DNA of 64,000 nucleotides from Marivirga lumbricoides (GTDB taxonomy: Bacteria; Bacteroidota; Bacteroidia; Cytophagales; Cyclobacteriaceae). This document shows, in pieces, positions 8,751-16,994 of this stretch (the first letter of the stretch is position 1; every line of letters begins with the position of its first letter). The stretch lies in assembly GCF_014636295.1 (NCBI RefSeq), contig NZ_BMEC01000001.1:558001-622000 (forward strand), written 5' to 3'. The notes below the pieces were generated by a model that saw only the letters and a program-made list of their open reading frames with translations, did not search any database and had not been told where the DNA came from. The translations under genes were made by a program, and so were the position numbers.

Positions 8751-9638
8751 ATGAAATATCTATCAATTTTAATATTCACTTTATTCATTCTCGCAAGTGG
8801 ATATGGGCAAACAAAAAATCTAACAAAAATGAACAGTACAAAATCGGAACGATTTGAAAGAGGTTGGGAAAAATTAAAAGAAATTGACGGAGAGGCAGGA
8901 GAAAAAGTAATTGAAAGTCTTAAAGATATTTCGCCTGATTTGGGAACTTTCATCATAGAATACGCTTTTGGGGATATTTATACAAGAAATGGCTTGGATT
9001 TAAAATCCAAAGAAATTGCTGTTGTCGCAGCTTTAACTGCAATGGGAAACACCCAACCACAATTAAAAGTCCATATCAATGGAGCTTTGAATACAGGAAG
9101 CACAATAAACGAAGTCAAAGAAGTGATTTTACAAATGTCCGTTTATTCAGGTTTTCCGAGTGCAATTAACGGAATGAACGCATTAAAAGAAGTTTTAAAA
9201 GAACGTCAAGAACACGGAATTAAGGACGAAATTGGTAAAACTGCAACTGACACAACGCAAATCAACCGACTAAAATTAGGAGAACAAGAACTATCAAAAT
9301 TGGACAGTTTGCAAGTGGAAAGATTAAAAAATGCTTACAATGATTTTTCACCTGAATTGGTAAAATTCACTTTGGAATATGGATATGCCGATATTTTTTC
9401 AAGAGACAACCTTGGCCCTAAATACAAACAAATTTCAACTATTGCAGCCTTAACAGCATTAGGCAATGCGCAACCGCAATTGAAATTCCATATCAATGCA
9501 GGTTTAAACATCGGACTTACCGAAACCGAAATCAAAGAGATTATGCTTTTAATGACAGTCTATTCAGGTTTTCCATCAGCTATTAATGGTATAAATATAT
9601 TGAAAGAAGTCTTAGAAGAAAGAAAAGAAGGAAAATAA
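8751..9638 (+). CDS. Exported protein with two carboxymuconolactone decarboxylase domains
   Basis: 295 residues from ATG 8751, beginning with a signal peptide ending near SGYGQ (about residue 20). Two homologous CMD/AhpD-like domains follow (about residues 50-145 and 190-290), each containing ALTAMGN/ALTALGNAQPQLK ... HIN, then VYSGFPSAING. The usual CxxC of AhpD-type peroxidase domains is absent, so a peroxidase role is unlikely; other CMD proteins act as lactone decarboxylases or are uncharacterised. The signal peptide suggests the periplasm. It forms a two-gene cassette with the AraC regulator. Confidence 0.8.
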   Translation: MKYLSILIFTLFILASGYGQTKNLTKMNSTKSERFERGWEKLKEIDGEAGEKVIESLKDISPDLGTFIIEYAFGDIYTRNGLDLKSKEIAVVAALTAMGNTQPQLKVHINGALNTGSTINEVKEVILQMSVYSGFPSAINGMNALKEVLKERQEHGIKDEIGKTATDTTQINRLKLGEQELSKLDSLQVERLKNAYNDFSPELVKFTLEYGYADIFSRDNLGPKYKQISTIAALTALGNAQPQLKFHINAGLNIGLTETEIKEIMLLMTVYSGFPSAINGINILKEVLEERKEGK

Positions 9639-9640
9639 CT

Positions 9641-9776
9641 GCTTACAACAATGTATATAAAAAATAGCGGAAAAAGTGCAAGTCAAAAAGGCTTGTGCTT
9701 TTTTGTATATTTGTTTACAGCTGAAAAGTTTGTGTTTTAAAACCGCTACTTTTCATATACGAGACCGTTAGGCAAC
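9641..9776 (+). repeat. attC-like recombination site 3
   Basis: R'' GCTTACAAC at 9641-9649 is the reverse complement of the cassette start GTTGTAAGC at 7855. The left arm GTATATAAAAAATAGCGG pairs with CCGCTACTTTTCATATAC. R' is GTTAGGCAAC at 9767. It begins 2 bp after the CMD gene stop. Confidence 0.87.
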
Positions 9777-9792
9777 ATTAAAACTAAGCAAA

Positions 9793-10479
9793 ATGAATTG
9801 TTACAATTGCGGAATTGAATTGACTGACGAAACTAACCACGTTGAACATATTCCCGCCAAAAATTTATTCAAAACATATCCGCCAGAATACAAAAAGGAA
9901 TTATTGACAGTTCCCGCTTGTTATGATTGTAATATTGGGCTCTATTCCAAAATTGATCAAGAGATCAGAGATGCTATTGGAATTTTAAATGAAAATGATG
10001 ATTTGAAAGAAGAAATGACCGCTAAAGCTGTACGCTCAATAATGAGAAAAAGCAATTGGAAAGAAAGAGTATTCAGTATTGAGGGAGGAAAATCATTTGA
10101 AATTAGCTTCAGCTACAATGACATTGAAAAATTACATATTAAAAATTTCAAAGGATTATTTTACTCAAAATATGGAAAATCAATATCAGAGGAATACCAA
10201 ATCAGAACAATCGCAGAAGGAGACGAAGAAAACGAAAAATTGCAAAAAGTTAAAGGATATTTCAGAGAGTATATTGACTATGAAACTGATTGGAGTAATA
10301 TTGGACATCCAACTGTTTTTCAATATAAAATAAAAGCTATGATTCCTGGAGAAAACGATATGTTTTATGATGGAGAAAATATTGAAGATGCGATAGGATT
10401 TGTTTGCACAATGGAATATCACGGATTATTGAAACCACTTGTAATAGCCCAATCGAATGAAATTATTAATAAAAAATAA
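9793..10479 (+). CDS. HNH-like zinc-binding nuclease domain protein
   Basis: 228 residues. The N-terminal 65 residues hold CYNCGIEL, then HVEHIPAKNLF and VPACYDCN, the Cys4 zinc site plus H...N arrangement of HNH/McrA-type nucleases. The rest (residues 70-228) is acidic, has no domain I recognise, and may recognise substrate. It is the only gene of its cassette, 17 bp after the crossover point, and its stop abuts attC site 4. A defence or DNA-processing role is likely from the domain, but the target is unknown. Confidence 0.65.
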   Translation: MNCYNCGIELTDETNHVEHIPAKNLFKTYPPEYKKELLTVPACYDCNIGLYSKIDQEIRDAIGILNENDDLKEEMTAKAVRSIMRKSNWKERVFSIEGGKSFEISFSYNDIEKLHIKNFKGLFYSKYGKSISEEYQIRTIAEGDEENEKLQKVKGYFREYIDYETDWSNIGHPTVFQYKIKAMIPGENDMFYDGENIEDAIGFVCTMEYHGLLKPLVIAQSNEIINKK

Positions 10480-10480
10480 C

Positions 10481-10617
10481 GTTGCCTAACACCGTATAAC
10501 AACAATTGCGGCATTGTGTCCTGCGGACACAACCGCGCAAGCATAAAAGTTGAGAATTTTAGCTATCTTAGTTTTCAAACAATCCGCAACTGATTGTTAT
10601 ACAAGACCGTTATGTGC
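10481..10617 (+). repeat. attC-like recombination site 4
   Basis: R'' GTTGCCTAAC at 10481-10490 is the exact complement of GTTAGGCAAC at 9767. GTATAACAACAATTGCGG pairs with CCGCAACTGATTGTTATAC; the loop has an extra hairpin around TGTCCTGCGGACA. R' is GTTATGTGC at 10609-10617. Confidence 0.87.
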
Positions 10618-10772
10618 AAGCAGAAGAAACTTACGGAATAACATCAAAATTCTTCATTGAAAGTTAAAGTCGAGTTCTTGGCCGAAAAAAAATATTGAAA
10701 AAAGTGTGATTTTTGAAACCATTGTGCGAATAATTAAGAAAAGACGAATTTTTCTTAATAAACGGAACTCAA

Positions 10773-10964
10773 ATGGAAAACAAAAACATCGGATTAATAA
10801 TTGTTGCCGTAATGGTATTTACAATATTATCAACAGGTTGTAGCATTTCAATAACTAGAAATTATTATAGTGAAAAACCAAAAACGCCAATAAAAACAGA
10901 CAGCACAACCTATTTAGTAAAATTAGGTTCTCATTTACCCAAACCTAATTATGAACAGAAATAA
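10773..10964 (+). CDS. Small lipoprotein
   Basis: 63 residues. A hydrophobic N-terminus ends in the lipobox LSTGC (Cys about residue 23), predicting a lipidated envelope protein of only about 40 mature residues. The stop overlaps the start of the sigma-factor gene by 14 bp. The function is unknown; its position suggests it belongs to the sigma-factor signalling module or is just a passenger. Confidence 0.6.
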   Translation: MENKNIGLIIVAVMVFTILSTGCSISITRNYYSEKPKTPIKTDSTTYLVKLGSHLPKPNYEQK

Positions 10965-11460
10965 GACAGACAACTTTCTGAATATAATTGAGAGCAATAA
11001 AGGCATTCTTTACAAAGTGGTAAACTCATATTGTCGGAATAATGAAGATAGAAAAGACCTCATTCAAGAAATTATATTGCAATTGTGGAAATCTTATGAC
11101 AACTACAACGAAACATTCAAATACTCAACTTGGATGTACAGAATTTCTTTGAACGTAGCCATTTCATTTTACAGAAAAGAGAATAGTAGAAAACGAATTT
11201 CAAATTCGCTAACAACTGAAATTTTCGATTTTTCCGACACAGAAATAGCCGAAGAAAAAGAAACCAACTTTGGCTTCCTAAACCAAATAATTTCAGAATT
11301 AAACGATTTGAACAAAGCGTTAATGTTACTCTATCTCGAAGAAAAAAGTTACAAGGAAATTTCAGAAATCATCGGAATTACCGAAACCAATGTTGCAACA
11401 AAAATCGGCAGAATAAAAAGCAAAATAAAAAAGGAATTCAATCAACTTAAAAATCAATAA
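10951..11460 (+). CDS. ECF RNA polymerase sigma factor
   Basis: 169 residues. Region 2 (RKDLIQEIILQLW ... TWMYRISLNVAISFYRK, about residues 27-75) binds core polymerase and the -10 element; region 4 (LYLEEKSYKEISEIIGITETNVATKIGRIK, about residues 128-160) is the helix-turn-helix. This is the standard two-domain ECF layout with usual length. The membrane gene starting 1 bp after its stop is a candidate anti-sigma factor. A mobile cassette carrying its own sigma factor could change host transcription. Confidence 0.88.
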   Translation: MNRNKTDNFLNIIESNKGILYKVVNSYCRNNEDRKDLIQEIILQLWKSYDNYNETFKYSTWMYRISLNVAISFYRKENSRKRISNSLTTEIFDFSDTEIAEEKETNFGFLNQIISELNDLNKALMLLYLEEKSYKEISEIIGITETNVATKIGRIKSKIKKEFNQLKNQ

Positions 11461-11461
11461 A

Positions 11462-12124
11462 ATGGAAAATATAGAACTTATAAATATTTGGAAAAAACAA
11501 AATGCCAAAATAGAAAAAACGTTGGTAATTAATAAATTACTTTTAAAAGAGACAATTGGCAGAAAGGCAGAATCTACTTTAAAAGGCTTGGTTAAATTAA
11601 AAACGGCAGGTATAGTATCATTTGTATTTTACCTTCTCATATTGGGATATGCTCTATTGTATGCTATTTCAAATTATTCTTCGGCAAGTAATTATTTTAT
11701 TGTTTCAGTTTCAGCAATCGCTTTGATAAATATAAAAGGGTTTGCAGACTATATTAAACATCTTGCTTGGACAAAAAATATAAATTACGATGGTAGCATA
11801 ATGGAAATTCAGAAACAATTATCAAGACTTCAACTTTCCATAATTGACCACGCCAAAATTATGTGTTTACAATTTCCCTTTTTTACAACATTTTATTTGA
11901 GTGACAATTGGTTTCCACAAAACGTAGGATTACCTTATATTATCTTTCAAATAATCCTAACAGGTAGTTTTATTTACTTTTCCTTTTGGTTGTATAAAAA
12001 TCACAAACCCGAAAACTTAAATAAAAAATGGTTTAGAAATTTAATAGCAGGTTCGGGCGGAAAATCCGTTGAAAAAGCCATCGAATTTTACAGAGAAATG
12101 GAAGAGTTTGAGAAAGAAAATTAA
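11462..12124 (+). CDS. Membrane protein, candidate anti-sigma partner
   Basis: 220 residues. A 45-residue cytosolic N-terminus (INIWKKQNAKIEKTLVINK...) is followed by about four hydrophobic segments (residues 48-70, 75-95, 135-155, 160-180) and a charged C-terminal tail. Genes of this kind often follow ECF sigma factors in Bacteroidota. No zinc-type anti-sigma motif is visible, so the anti-sigma role is inferred from position (1 bp gap) and topology only. Confidence 0.6.
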   Translation: MENIELINIWKKQNAKIEKTLVINKLLLKETIGRKAESTLKGLVKLKTAGIVSFVFYLLILGYALLYAISNYSSASNYFIVSVSAIALINIKGFADYIKHLAWTKNINYDGSIMEIQKQLSRLQLSIIDHAKIMCLQFPFFTTFYLSDNWFPQNVGLPYIIFQIILTGSFIYFSFWLYKNHKPENLNKKWFRNLIAGSGGKSVEKAIEFYREMEEFEKEN

Positions 12125-12143
12125 ATGAACGGGAAAAAAGCCA

Positions 12144-12281
12144 GCACATAACAACGTATATAATTTATTGCTGGCGTTTCGCTTACTTACGAAAGTCCTC
12201 ACGAACTTTCTTGGTTGGTAATTATTTACTAAATTAGTTGCTTAAACCACGCAACAAACCATATACAAATACGTTACCCAC
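12144..12281 (+). repeat. attC-like recombination site 5
   Basis: R'' GCACATAAC at 12144-12152 complements GTTATGTGC at 10609. The left arm GTATATAATTTATTGC pairs with GCAACAAACCATATAC allowing G-T pairs. R' is GTTACCCAC at 12273-12281. Confidence 0.85.
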
Positions 12282-12388
12282 AAGCTGAAAACCAGCCGCA
12301 CAAACAGCACATTTATTTTTTCCCACCGCAAATAGCCAACGCTCAAAAAAATAAAAGAGCTGTTTTTTTCCAACGCTTCACAATATTG

Positions 12389-12429
12389 TATTTAAGTATT
12401 TGCTTAAATAAGAAATAAGTGTAACTTTG
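12389..12429 (+). promoter_or_regulatory. ArsR-type operator overlapping a Bacteroidota promoter
   Basis: An inverted repeat TATTTAAG (12389-12396) and CTTAAATA (12403-12410) with a 6-bp spacer is the classic ArsR/SmtB operator form. It covers the -33 element TTTG (12399-12402), which is 19 bp from the -7 element TAACTTTG (12422-12429). Repressor binding would block polymerase. Transcription should start near the ATG at 12434, so the mRNA may be nearly leaderless. Confidence 0.75.
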
Positions 12430-12433
12430 CGAT

Positions 12434-12808
12434 ATGGAAAATAATTCTTGCATAAGACAACAAGCCGATATTGAACAAATAAATCGTTGCAAAGACACAG
12501 TTTCTGAATTAAACGAATCGTTCGACTATTTGGCAAATGGACTTTCATTAGTCGGAAATAGCGTTCGACTGAAAATCCTTTACCTACTCTTTGAAGAAAA
12601 AAGACTTTGCGTTTGTGATTTGAGCGATATTCTCGGGATGAACATTTCTGCTATTTCTCAACATTTGAGAAAAATGAAAGACCGAAATTTATTAGAAACA
12701 GAAAGAGATGCTCAAACGATTTTTTACTCACTCACGGCTGAATACGAAAAAATGCTAAATCCATTCTTTGAGATACTTGATAAAAACAAAATTTTAGAAA
12801 CGATATGA
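12434..12808 (+). CDS. ArsR/SmtB-family metal-responsive repressor
   Basis: 124 residues. A winged helix-turn-helix spans about residues 35-105, with CVCDLSDILGMNISAISQHL as the helix pair and an ELCVC-like metal-binding position (CVCD). Extra cysteines sit near the N-terminus (NSCIRQ, INRC). It likely releases its operator at 12389-12410 when Hg(II) or a related ion binds. The stop overlaps the start of the transporter gene by 4 bp, giving a three-gene metal operon carried in one cassette with its own promoter. Confidence 0.88.
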   Translation: MENNSCIRQQADIEQINRCKDTVSELNESFDYLANGLSLVGNSVRLKILYLLFEEKRLCVCDLSDILGMNISAISQHLRKMKDRNLLETERDAQTIFYSLTAEYEKMLNPFFEILDKNKILETI

Positions 12809-13404
12809 AAAGCGAAAACAAATTAATTGGTGCAGGTTTGTTAACTGCAATTACAGCTTCATTATGTTGTATTACACCAGTTTTGGCTCTAATCGCAGGA
12901 ACAAGTGGAATTGCTTCAACATTTTCTTGGATTGAACCATTTAGACCTTATTTAATCGGACTGACAATTTTAGTTCTTGGCTTTGCTTGGTATCAAAAAC
13001 TTAAACCTCAAAAAGAAATAGACTGTGATTGTGAGACGGACGAAAAACCAAAATTTATTCAATCAAAAAAGTTTTTAGGAATTGTAACCGTATTTGCAAT
13101 TGTAATGTTGGCTTTCCCATATTATTCTGGAATTTTTTACCCAAACACAGAAAAACAAATAATTGTAGTTGACAAATCGGACATTAAAACCACCGAATTT
13201 AAAATCAGCGGAATGACTTGTGCGAGTTGCGAAGAACACGTAAATCACGAAGTAAATAAACTCAATGGAATTGTAAATTCAAAAGCGTCATACGAAAATG
13301 GAAATGCAATCATTGAGTTTGACAAAACCAAAACCAACGAAACGGAAATCGAGAAAGCAATTAACTCAACAGGTTATAAAGTAACCGACAAAAAAGAAAA
13401 TTAA
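12805..13404 (+). CDS. merTP: Mercuric transport protein fusion (MerT-like membrane part plus MerP-like HMA domain)
   Basis: 199 residues. The first transmembrane helix carries the Cys pair C21-C22 (SLCCITP) typical of MerT, followed by two more membrane helices with an intervening DCDC (about residues 73-75). The C-terminal 70 residues form a heavy-metal-associated domain with GMTCASC (Cys139, Cys142), as in MerP. The protein should pass Hg(II) from the periplasm to the cytoplasm. No merA reductase is in the cassette. It overlaps arsR by 4 bp and the next gene by 1 bp. Confidence 0.85.
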   Translation: MKSENKLIGAGLLTAITASLCCITPVLALIAGTSGIASTFSWIEPFRPYLIGLTILVLGFAWYQKLKPQKEIDCDCETDEKPKFIQSKKFLGIVTVFAIVMLAFPYYSGIFYPNTEKQIIVVDKSDIKTTEFKISGMTCASCEEHVNHEVNKLNGIVNSKASYENGNAIIEFDKTKTNETEIEKAINSTGYKVTDKKEN

Positions 13405-13610
13405 TGGAAGTTCAATTAAAATCAGAAATTACTTGTCCAAATTGTGGACATAAAAAAGTAGAAGAAATGCCAACAGAATCCTGTCAATTCTTTTACGAAT
13501 GTGATAATTGTAAAAAAGTATTACGACCAAACGAAGGCGATTGTTGTGTCTATTGCAGTTTTGGTTCAGTAAAATGTCCTTCAATACAACATAAAGAAAG
13601 TTGTTGCTAA
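13404..13610 (+). CDS. GDCCVxC-domain metal-associated small protein
   Basis: 68 residues, 11 of them cysteine. It begins with a CPNCGH knuckle, continues with CDNC, and has the GDCCVYC signature that names this family of small heavy-metal-associated proteins found next to MerT/ArsR genes. It probably buffers or hands over mercury in the cytoplasm. It is the last gene of the metal operon, with the start overlapping the transporter stop. Confidence 0.82.
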   Translation: MEVQLKSEITCPNCGHKKVEEMPTESCQFFYECDNCKKVLRPNEGDCCVYCSFGSVKCPSIQHKESCC

Positions 13611-13628
13611 AAAGCCAACGCTAAAAGC

Positions 13629-13686
13629 CATACACATTTGCAATTCGCACGAGCCAACGCTACGCCAAAAATTGCAAAAGAGTATG
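13629..13686 (+). repeat. Pre-attC hairpin repeat, copy 2
   Basis: Arms CATACACATTTGCAATT (13629-13645) and AATTGCAAAAGAGTATG (13670-13686) pair. Surrounding sequence (13621-13737) resembles 5543-5652, including GCCAACGCTGAAAA just before the shared R''. Paired-base changes relative to copy 1 preserve the stem. Confidence 0.6.
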
Positions 13687-13728
13687 TCTTTGCCAACGCT
13701 GAAAACCAAGCTGAACGGAATAAAGCCA

Positions 13729-13864
13729 GTGGGTAACAACGTATATAAAAAATAGCGGTTTAGGTGCTAACCTGAACCGTTTTTGCATTTAATTAAGTAT
13801 CTTGCTTTCCGAAAATTTAGTGCTTAAAATCCGCTACTTTTCATATACAAGACCGTTAGCTACC
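13729..13864 (+). repeat. attC-like recombination site 6
   Basis: R'' GTGGGTAAC at 13729-13737 complements GTTACCCAC at 12273. The arm GTATATAAAAAATAGCGG is identical to site 3 and pairs with CCGCTACTTTTCATATAC. R' is GTTAGCTACC at 13855. Confidence 0.87.
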
Positions 13865-13892
13865 ATATTAACAAACCAAAAAACAAATAAAA

Positions 13893-14195
13893 ATGGCAGG
13901 AATTTTAACAAGAATTAAAATTAAGCATGTACAAGGAGCAGACATTGCTTATTTCTATGAAAAAGAAATTTTAGACCAAATTGGATTAATTCCAACTGAT
14001 TTTGACACTAATGAAACTTTTTTCAATGTCGGAGATGAATTTGAGTTCGGTGAGAGAAGGTATAGAGTAGTAAATATTTACTCAAAATTCTTCAATCAAA
14101 TACATGAGCCTCATGACTATGGAGTTAATATTTACGGAGTTGGAGAACAACAACCTTTTAACTTTCAAATTACTTATGAAGTAGAAAATGCATAA
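13893..14195 (+). CDS. Hypothetical 100-residue protein
   Basis: I do not recognise a family. The sequence is mixed alpha/beta, acidic, with no signal peptide or membrane segment, and has an EFEFGERRYRVVNI stretch suggesting a small beta-barrel or sandwich. It is first in its cassette, 38 bp after the crossover, and 2 bp from a GIY-YIG gene, so the pair is probably co-expressed and may act together. Confidence 0.65.
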   Translation: MAGILTRIKIKHVQGADIAYFYEKEILDQIGLIPTDFDTNETFFNVGDEFEFGERRYRVVNIYSKFFNQIHEPHDYGVNIYGVGEQQPFNFQITYEVENA

Positions 14196-14197
14196 GT

Positions 14198-14848
14198 ATG
14201 ACAAAAACTGAAATAGAAGAATATCTGCTTAAGCTTGAGCACAAATTACTTATTGAATCTGAAAAGCATTCCATTAAGCTAACTCGAGAATGGGCAAAAT
14301 CTTTCCCCATAGAATCCGCAGTCTATTTGTTTCGAGAAAAAAATGAAATATGCTATGTTGGAGAAACAGGAAGTCTGAGAGGAAGAATGACAGATATTCT
14401 AAATACTAAAAATCACACTATCAGAAGAAATCTAGGGCATTTTCATTATTCTGATTTGCCAAATTATAAAAAGGCTTCTTCTAAAGTAAGTTTTCCAGAA
14501 GAAATTGAAAGGATGCTAAACAGTTGGATTGAAGAAAATATCACGGTGTCCTATATCCTTGTTGACTTAGGGCGAAAAGAATTAGAAGAGCGTCTCTTTG
14601 ACAAATTACAACCAAAGTACTGTTTAAAAGGGAAAAGAGGTACGAAGAAGGCATATACAAAAGCTGAGAAACAACTTGAATATAAGAATGCCTATGCACC
14701 TTGGACAAAAGAAGATGATGAAAAACTAGAATTACTTTTCTGTGAAGGAAAATCAATAACAGAATTAAGTAAGATATTCGATAGAAATGGTGGTGCAATT
14801 CATTCGCGAATAAATAAACTTGAATTAAATGAAAAATACGGTAGCTAA
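14198..14848 (+). CDS. GIY-YIG nuclease-like protein with C-terminal DNA-binding helix domain
   Basis: 216 residues. The GIY-YIG core spans about residues 30-145: AVYLFREKNEICYVGETGSLRGRM, with Y...YVG, then arginine and later the ELEERLFDKLQPKYC region carrying the expected glutamate. The C-terminal 50 residues (APWTKEDDEKLELLFCEG ... IHSRINKLEL) look like a SANT/Myb-type helix-turn-helix. The combination suggests a site-directed nuclease. The stop codon lies inside the R'' of attC site 7. Confidence 0.7.
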   Translation: MTKTEIEEYLLKLEHKLLIESEKHSIKLTREWAKSFPIESAVYLFREKNEICYVGETGSLRGRMTDILNTKNHTIRRNLGHFHYSDLPNYKKASSKVSFPEEIERMLNSWIEENITVSYILVDLGRKELEERLFDKLQPKYCLKGKRGTKKAYTKAEKQLEYKNAYAPWTKEDDEKLELLFCEGKSITELSKIFDRNGGAIHSRINKLELNEKYGS

Positions 14849-14977
14849 CACAGTACATATTGCAGGGCGGGGTCCGGTGGTACGCCAACTGCGGATTTCG
14901 GAGCGCTGTTCCGTGTCCTTCGGACAGGAACGCGCTCCGAAATCCGCCCCGACAACATGTACCAACCGTTGTAGGTA
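14840..14977 (+). repeat. attC-like recombination site 7
   Basis: R'' GGTAGCTAAC at 14840-14849 is the exact complement of GTTAGCTACC at 13855. This site is much more GC-rich than its neighbours and contains a nested hairpin (CGGATTTCGGAGCGC with GCGCTCCGAAATCCG). R' is GTTGTAGGTA at 14968. Confidence 0.85.
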
Positions 14978-14995
14978 ATTTAAGAACAGCACGAA

Positions 14996-16147
14996 ATGAG
15001 AAATATAATCATACTTTTTATAAGCTTAATCGGTCTAACAGGTTGTGCTCAGAATGAACTAAACAGCGAAATTCCTGATTCCGTAAAAATTCGAATTGAC
15101 TCATTGTTTTCTGAATTTGATAACCTGAATTGCCCGGGCTATGCAATCGGAATATCAAAAAATGGAAAAACACTTTATAAAAACGGCTATGGTTCAGCTA
15201 ATTTGGATTATAACATACCGATTGAATCGAATTCAGCATTTAGTATCGCTTCGGTTTCAAAACAATTCACTGCAGCCTGTATCGCATTATTGATTTTAGA
15301 AAATAAGATATCATTGGAATCTGCTGCAGCTGACTTTATTCCAGAATTAAGAAAATACTCAGATACTATACGAATTAAACATCTTATATATAATACTAGT
15401 GGGATTACAGACTATCCGCGTCTGAACCGAAAAAGTGGCAAATCTTGGATTACATTTAACTACTTTGATATTGATGAATGTATTTCAACTTCTCTTGAAG
15501 AAGAAACCCTTCAATTTAAACCTGGAGATAAATGGGATTATTGCAACGTAAACTTTATGCTACTCACAAAAATCGTTGAAAAGATAAGTGGACAATCGTT
15601 TAGTGAATTTGCAAAAAGACAATTATTTGAGCCATTAGGAATGAAAAACACCCTTATCAATGATGACATAACACAAATAATTAAAAATAGAGTTACTCCT
15701 TACAATCCTAGAACAGAAGAATATTTGGATGGATATAATGAATATGGTATTAAACTCAAAGAAGAAGGGGAATATATTCAACATCCAAGAAATTCACCTC
15801 ATTATGGGGGAAGTGGAGTAGTAACTACTATTGATGATTTACTGAAATGGAGCTCAAATATGACAAGAAAAAGTTTTGGTGGAGAGGAATTTTATGACTT
15901 GATGCACAAAACCATAAAGTTTAACCACGACAGAGACAATCAAGTTTTTGGTCTATACATTGGAAATTTTAAAGGACGAAAAATAGTCGCTTGGGATGGA
16001 GGAGATTGGGGAATTAGCTCTCAATTATTGCGATTTCCTGATGACGGAATTGCAGTAATAGTGCTTTCAAATATTGGTTCAGGAGAGGCTTACCGCAAAG
16101 TAAACGGAATTGCAGATATTTTAATTGATGAAGGAATCTTAAAATAA
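14996..16147 (+). CDS. Beta-lactamase-related serine hydrolase lipoprotein
   Basis: 383 residues. A lipobox (LTGC, Cys17) indicates an envelope lipoprotein. The penicillin-binding/class C fold is shown by SxxK at S86-V-S-K89, YxN at Y182-C-N184 and a GGDWG motif near residue 335 in place of HTG/KTG. Such proteins act as peptidases or esterases as often as true beta-lactamases. It is the sole gene of its cassette, starting 28 bp after the crossover and ending 3 bp before site 8. Confidence 0.85.
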   Translation: MRNIIILFISLIGLTGCAQNELNSEIPDSVKIRIDSLFSEFDNLNCPGYAIGISKNGKTLYKNGYGSANLDYNIPIESNSAFSIASVSKQFTAACIALLILENKISLESAAADFIPELRKYSDTIRIKHLIYNTSGITDYPRLNRKSGKSWITFNYFDIDECISTSLEEETLQFKPGDKWDYCNVNFMLLTKIVEKISGQSFSEFAKRQLFEPLGMKNTLINDDITQIIKNRVTPYNPRTEEYLDGYNEYGIKLKEEGEYIQHPRNSPHYGGSGVVTTIDDLLKWSSNMTRKSFGGEEFYDLMHKTIKFNHDRDNQVFGLYIGNFKGRKIVAWDGGDWGISSQLLRFPDDGIAVIVLSNIGSGEAYRKVNGIADILIDEGILK

Positions 16148-16150
16148 AAC

Positions 16151-16286
16151 TACCTACAACAAGGTATATAAAAAATAGGCGATATATCAGCAAATTTAAG
16201 GCTTTTGGCTAGTATCAAAATTTGTGTTTAACCGAAAGGTTCGTGCTTAGAAATCGCCTACTTTTCATATACTAATCGTTACCTGC
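16151..16286 (+). repeat. attC-like recombination site 8
   Basis: R'' TACCTACAAC at 16151-16160 complements GTTGTAGGTA at 14968. Arms GTATATAAAAAATAGGCG and CGCCTACTTTTCATATAC pair. R' is GTTACCTGC at 16278-16286. Confidence 0.87.
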
Positions 16287-16368
16287 AACCCATAAAAGAC
16301 GACACCGCAACAGGACAACGAACCAATCGAAATTTTGGAACTACGATACTTATTTGTTTCTTTGAAAA

Positions 16369-16387
16369 ATACTAAGTGGTATCTTTA
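16369..16387 (+). promoter_or_regulatory. TetR operator copy 1 and -7 element
   Basis: ATACTAAGTGGTAT (16369-16382) is an inverted repeat of ATAC/GTAT with a 6-bp spacer. Its reverse complement, ATACCACTTAGTAT, differs from the second operator at 16995 by two bases. A TATCTTTA -7-like box (16380-16387) overlaps it and the ATG, predicting autoregulation and a very short leader. Confidence 0.65.
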
Positions 16388-16977
16388 TGAAAAAAGCAGC
16401 GACAACACGGCTGACAATTCTACAAAAAGCATTTGAACTGATTTACGTTAAAGGTTATCAGACAACAAGCATTGACGACATTATCGCCACGACACAAGTA
16501 ACAAAAGGTGCATTTTATTACCATTTCAAAAACAAGGACGAAATGGGACTCGCCATTATTAACGAAATCCTGAAACCAACGCTCACAAAAAGTTTTATAG
16601 AACCGTTGCAAAACGAACAAAGTCCATTGGTCGCTATTTACAACTTGATTTACAACCTGCTAATGGAAAACGAGTTCTTGAAAGTTGAATATGGCTGTCC
16701 TGCTTCAAATTTCACTCAGGAAATGACACCTTGGAATACTGATTTTAATAATGCTCTAAACGAAATAACCAATCAATGGACAAAAGTAATGACCACCACC
16801 ATTGAGAGAGGAAAAGAAAACGGATTTGTCCGCAAAGACGTAAATGCAAAACAGGTAACAACTTTTGTAATGTCAGGCTATTGGGGCATACGAAACTTTG
16901 GAAAATTAGAGAATAGCAAGAAGGCTTATCTACCTTACTTAAAGGAACTTAAGAACTATCTAAAAAGCCTAGAATAA
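16387..16977 (+). CDS. TetR-family repressor
   Basis: 196 residues. The N-terminal helix-turn-helix is typical of TetR (AFELIYVKGYQTTSIDDI ... TKGAFYYHFKNKDEM, about residues 15-58). The C-terminal ligand domain ends with KAYLPYLKELKNYL, as in AcrR/YcdC-type regulators. It carries one operator before its own gene and one before the following membrane operon, so it should control both. The inducer is unknown. Confidence 0.9.
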   Translation: MKKAATTRLTILQKAFELIYVKGYQTTSIDDIIATTQVTKGAFYYHFKNKDEMGLAIINEILKPTLTKSFIEPLQNEQSPLVAIYNLIYNLLMENEFLKVEYGCPASNFTQEMTPWNTDFNNALNEITNQWTKVMTTTIERGKENGFVRKDVNAKQVTTFVMSGYWGIRNFGKLENSKKAYLPYLKELKNYLKSLE

Positions 16978-16994
16978 TTTTTTTCTTTAAAAAC

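Noticed and set aside
14860-15057. 65-residue ORF across attC site 7
   Set aside because: It lies in the structured recombination site and has no protein-like composition.
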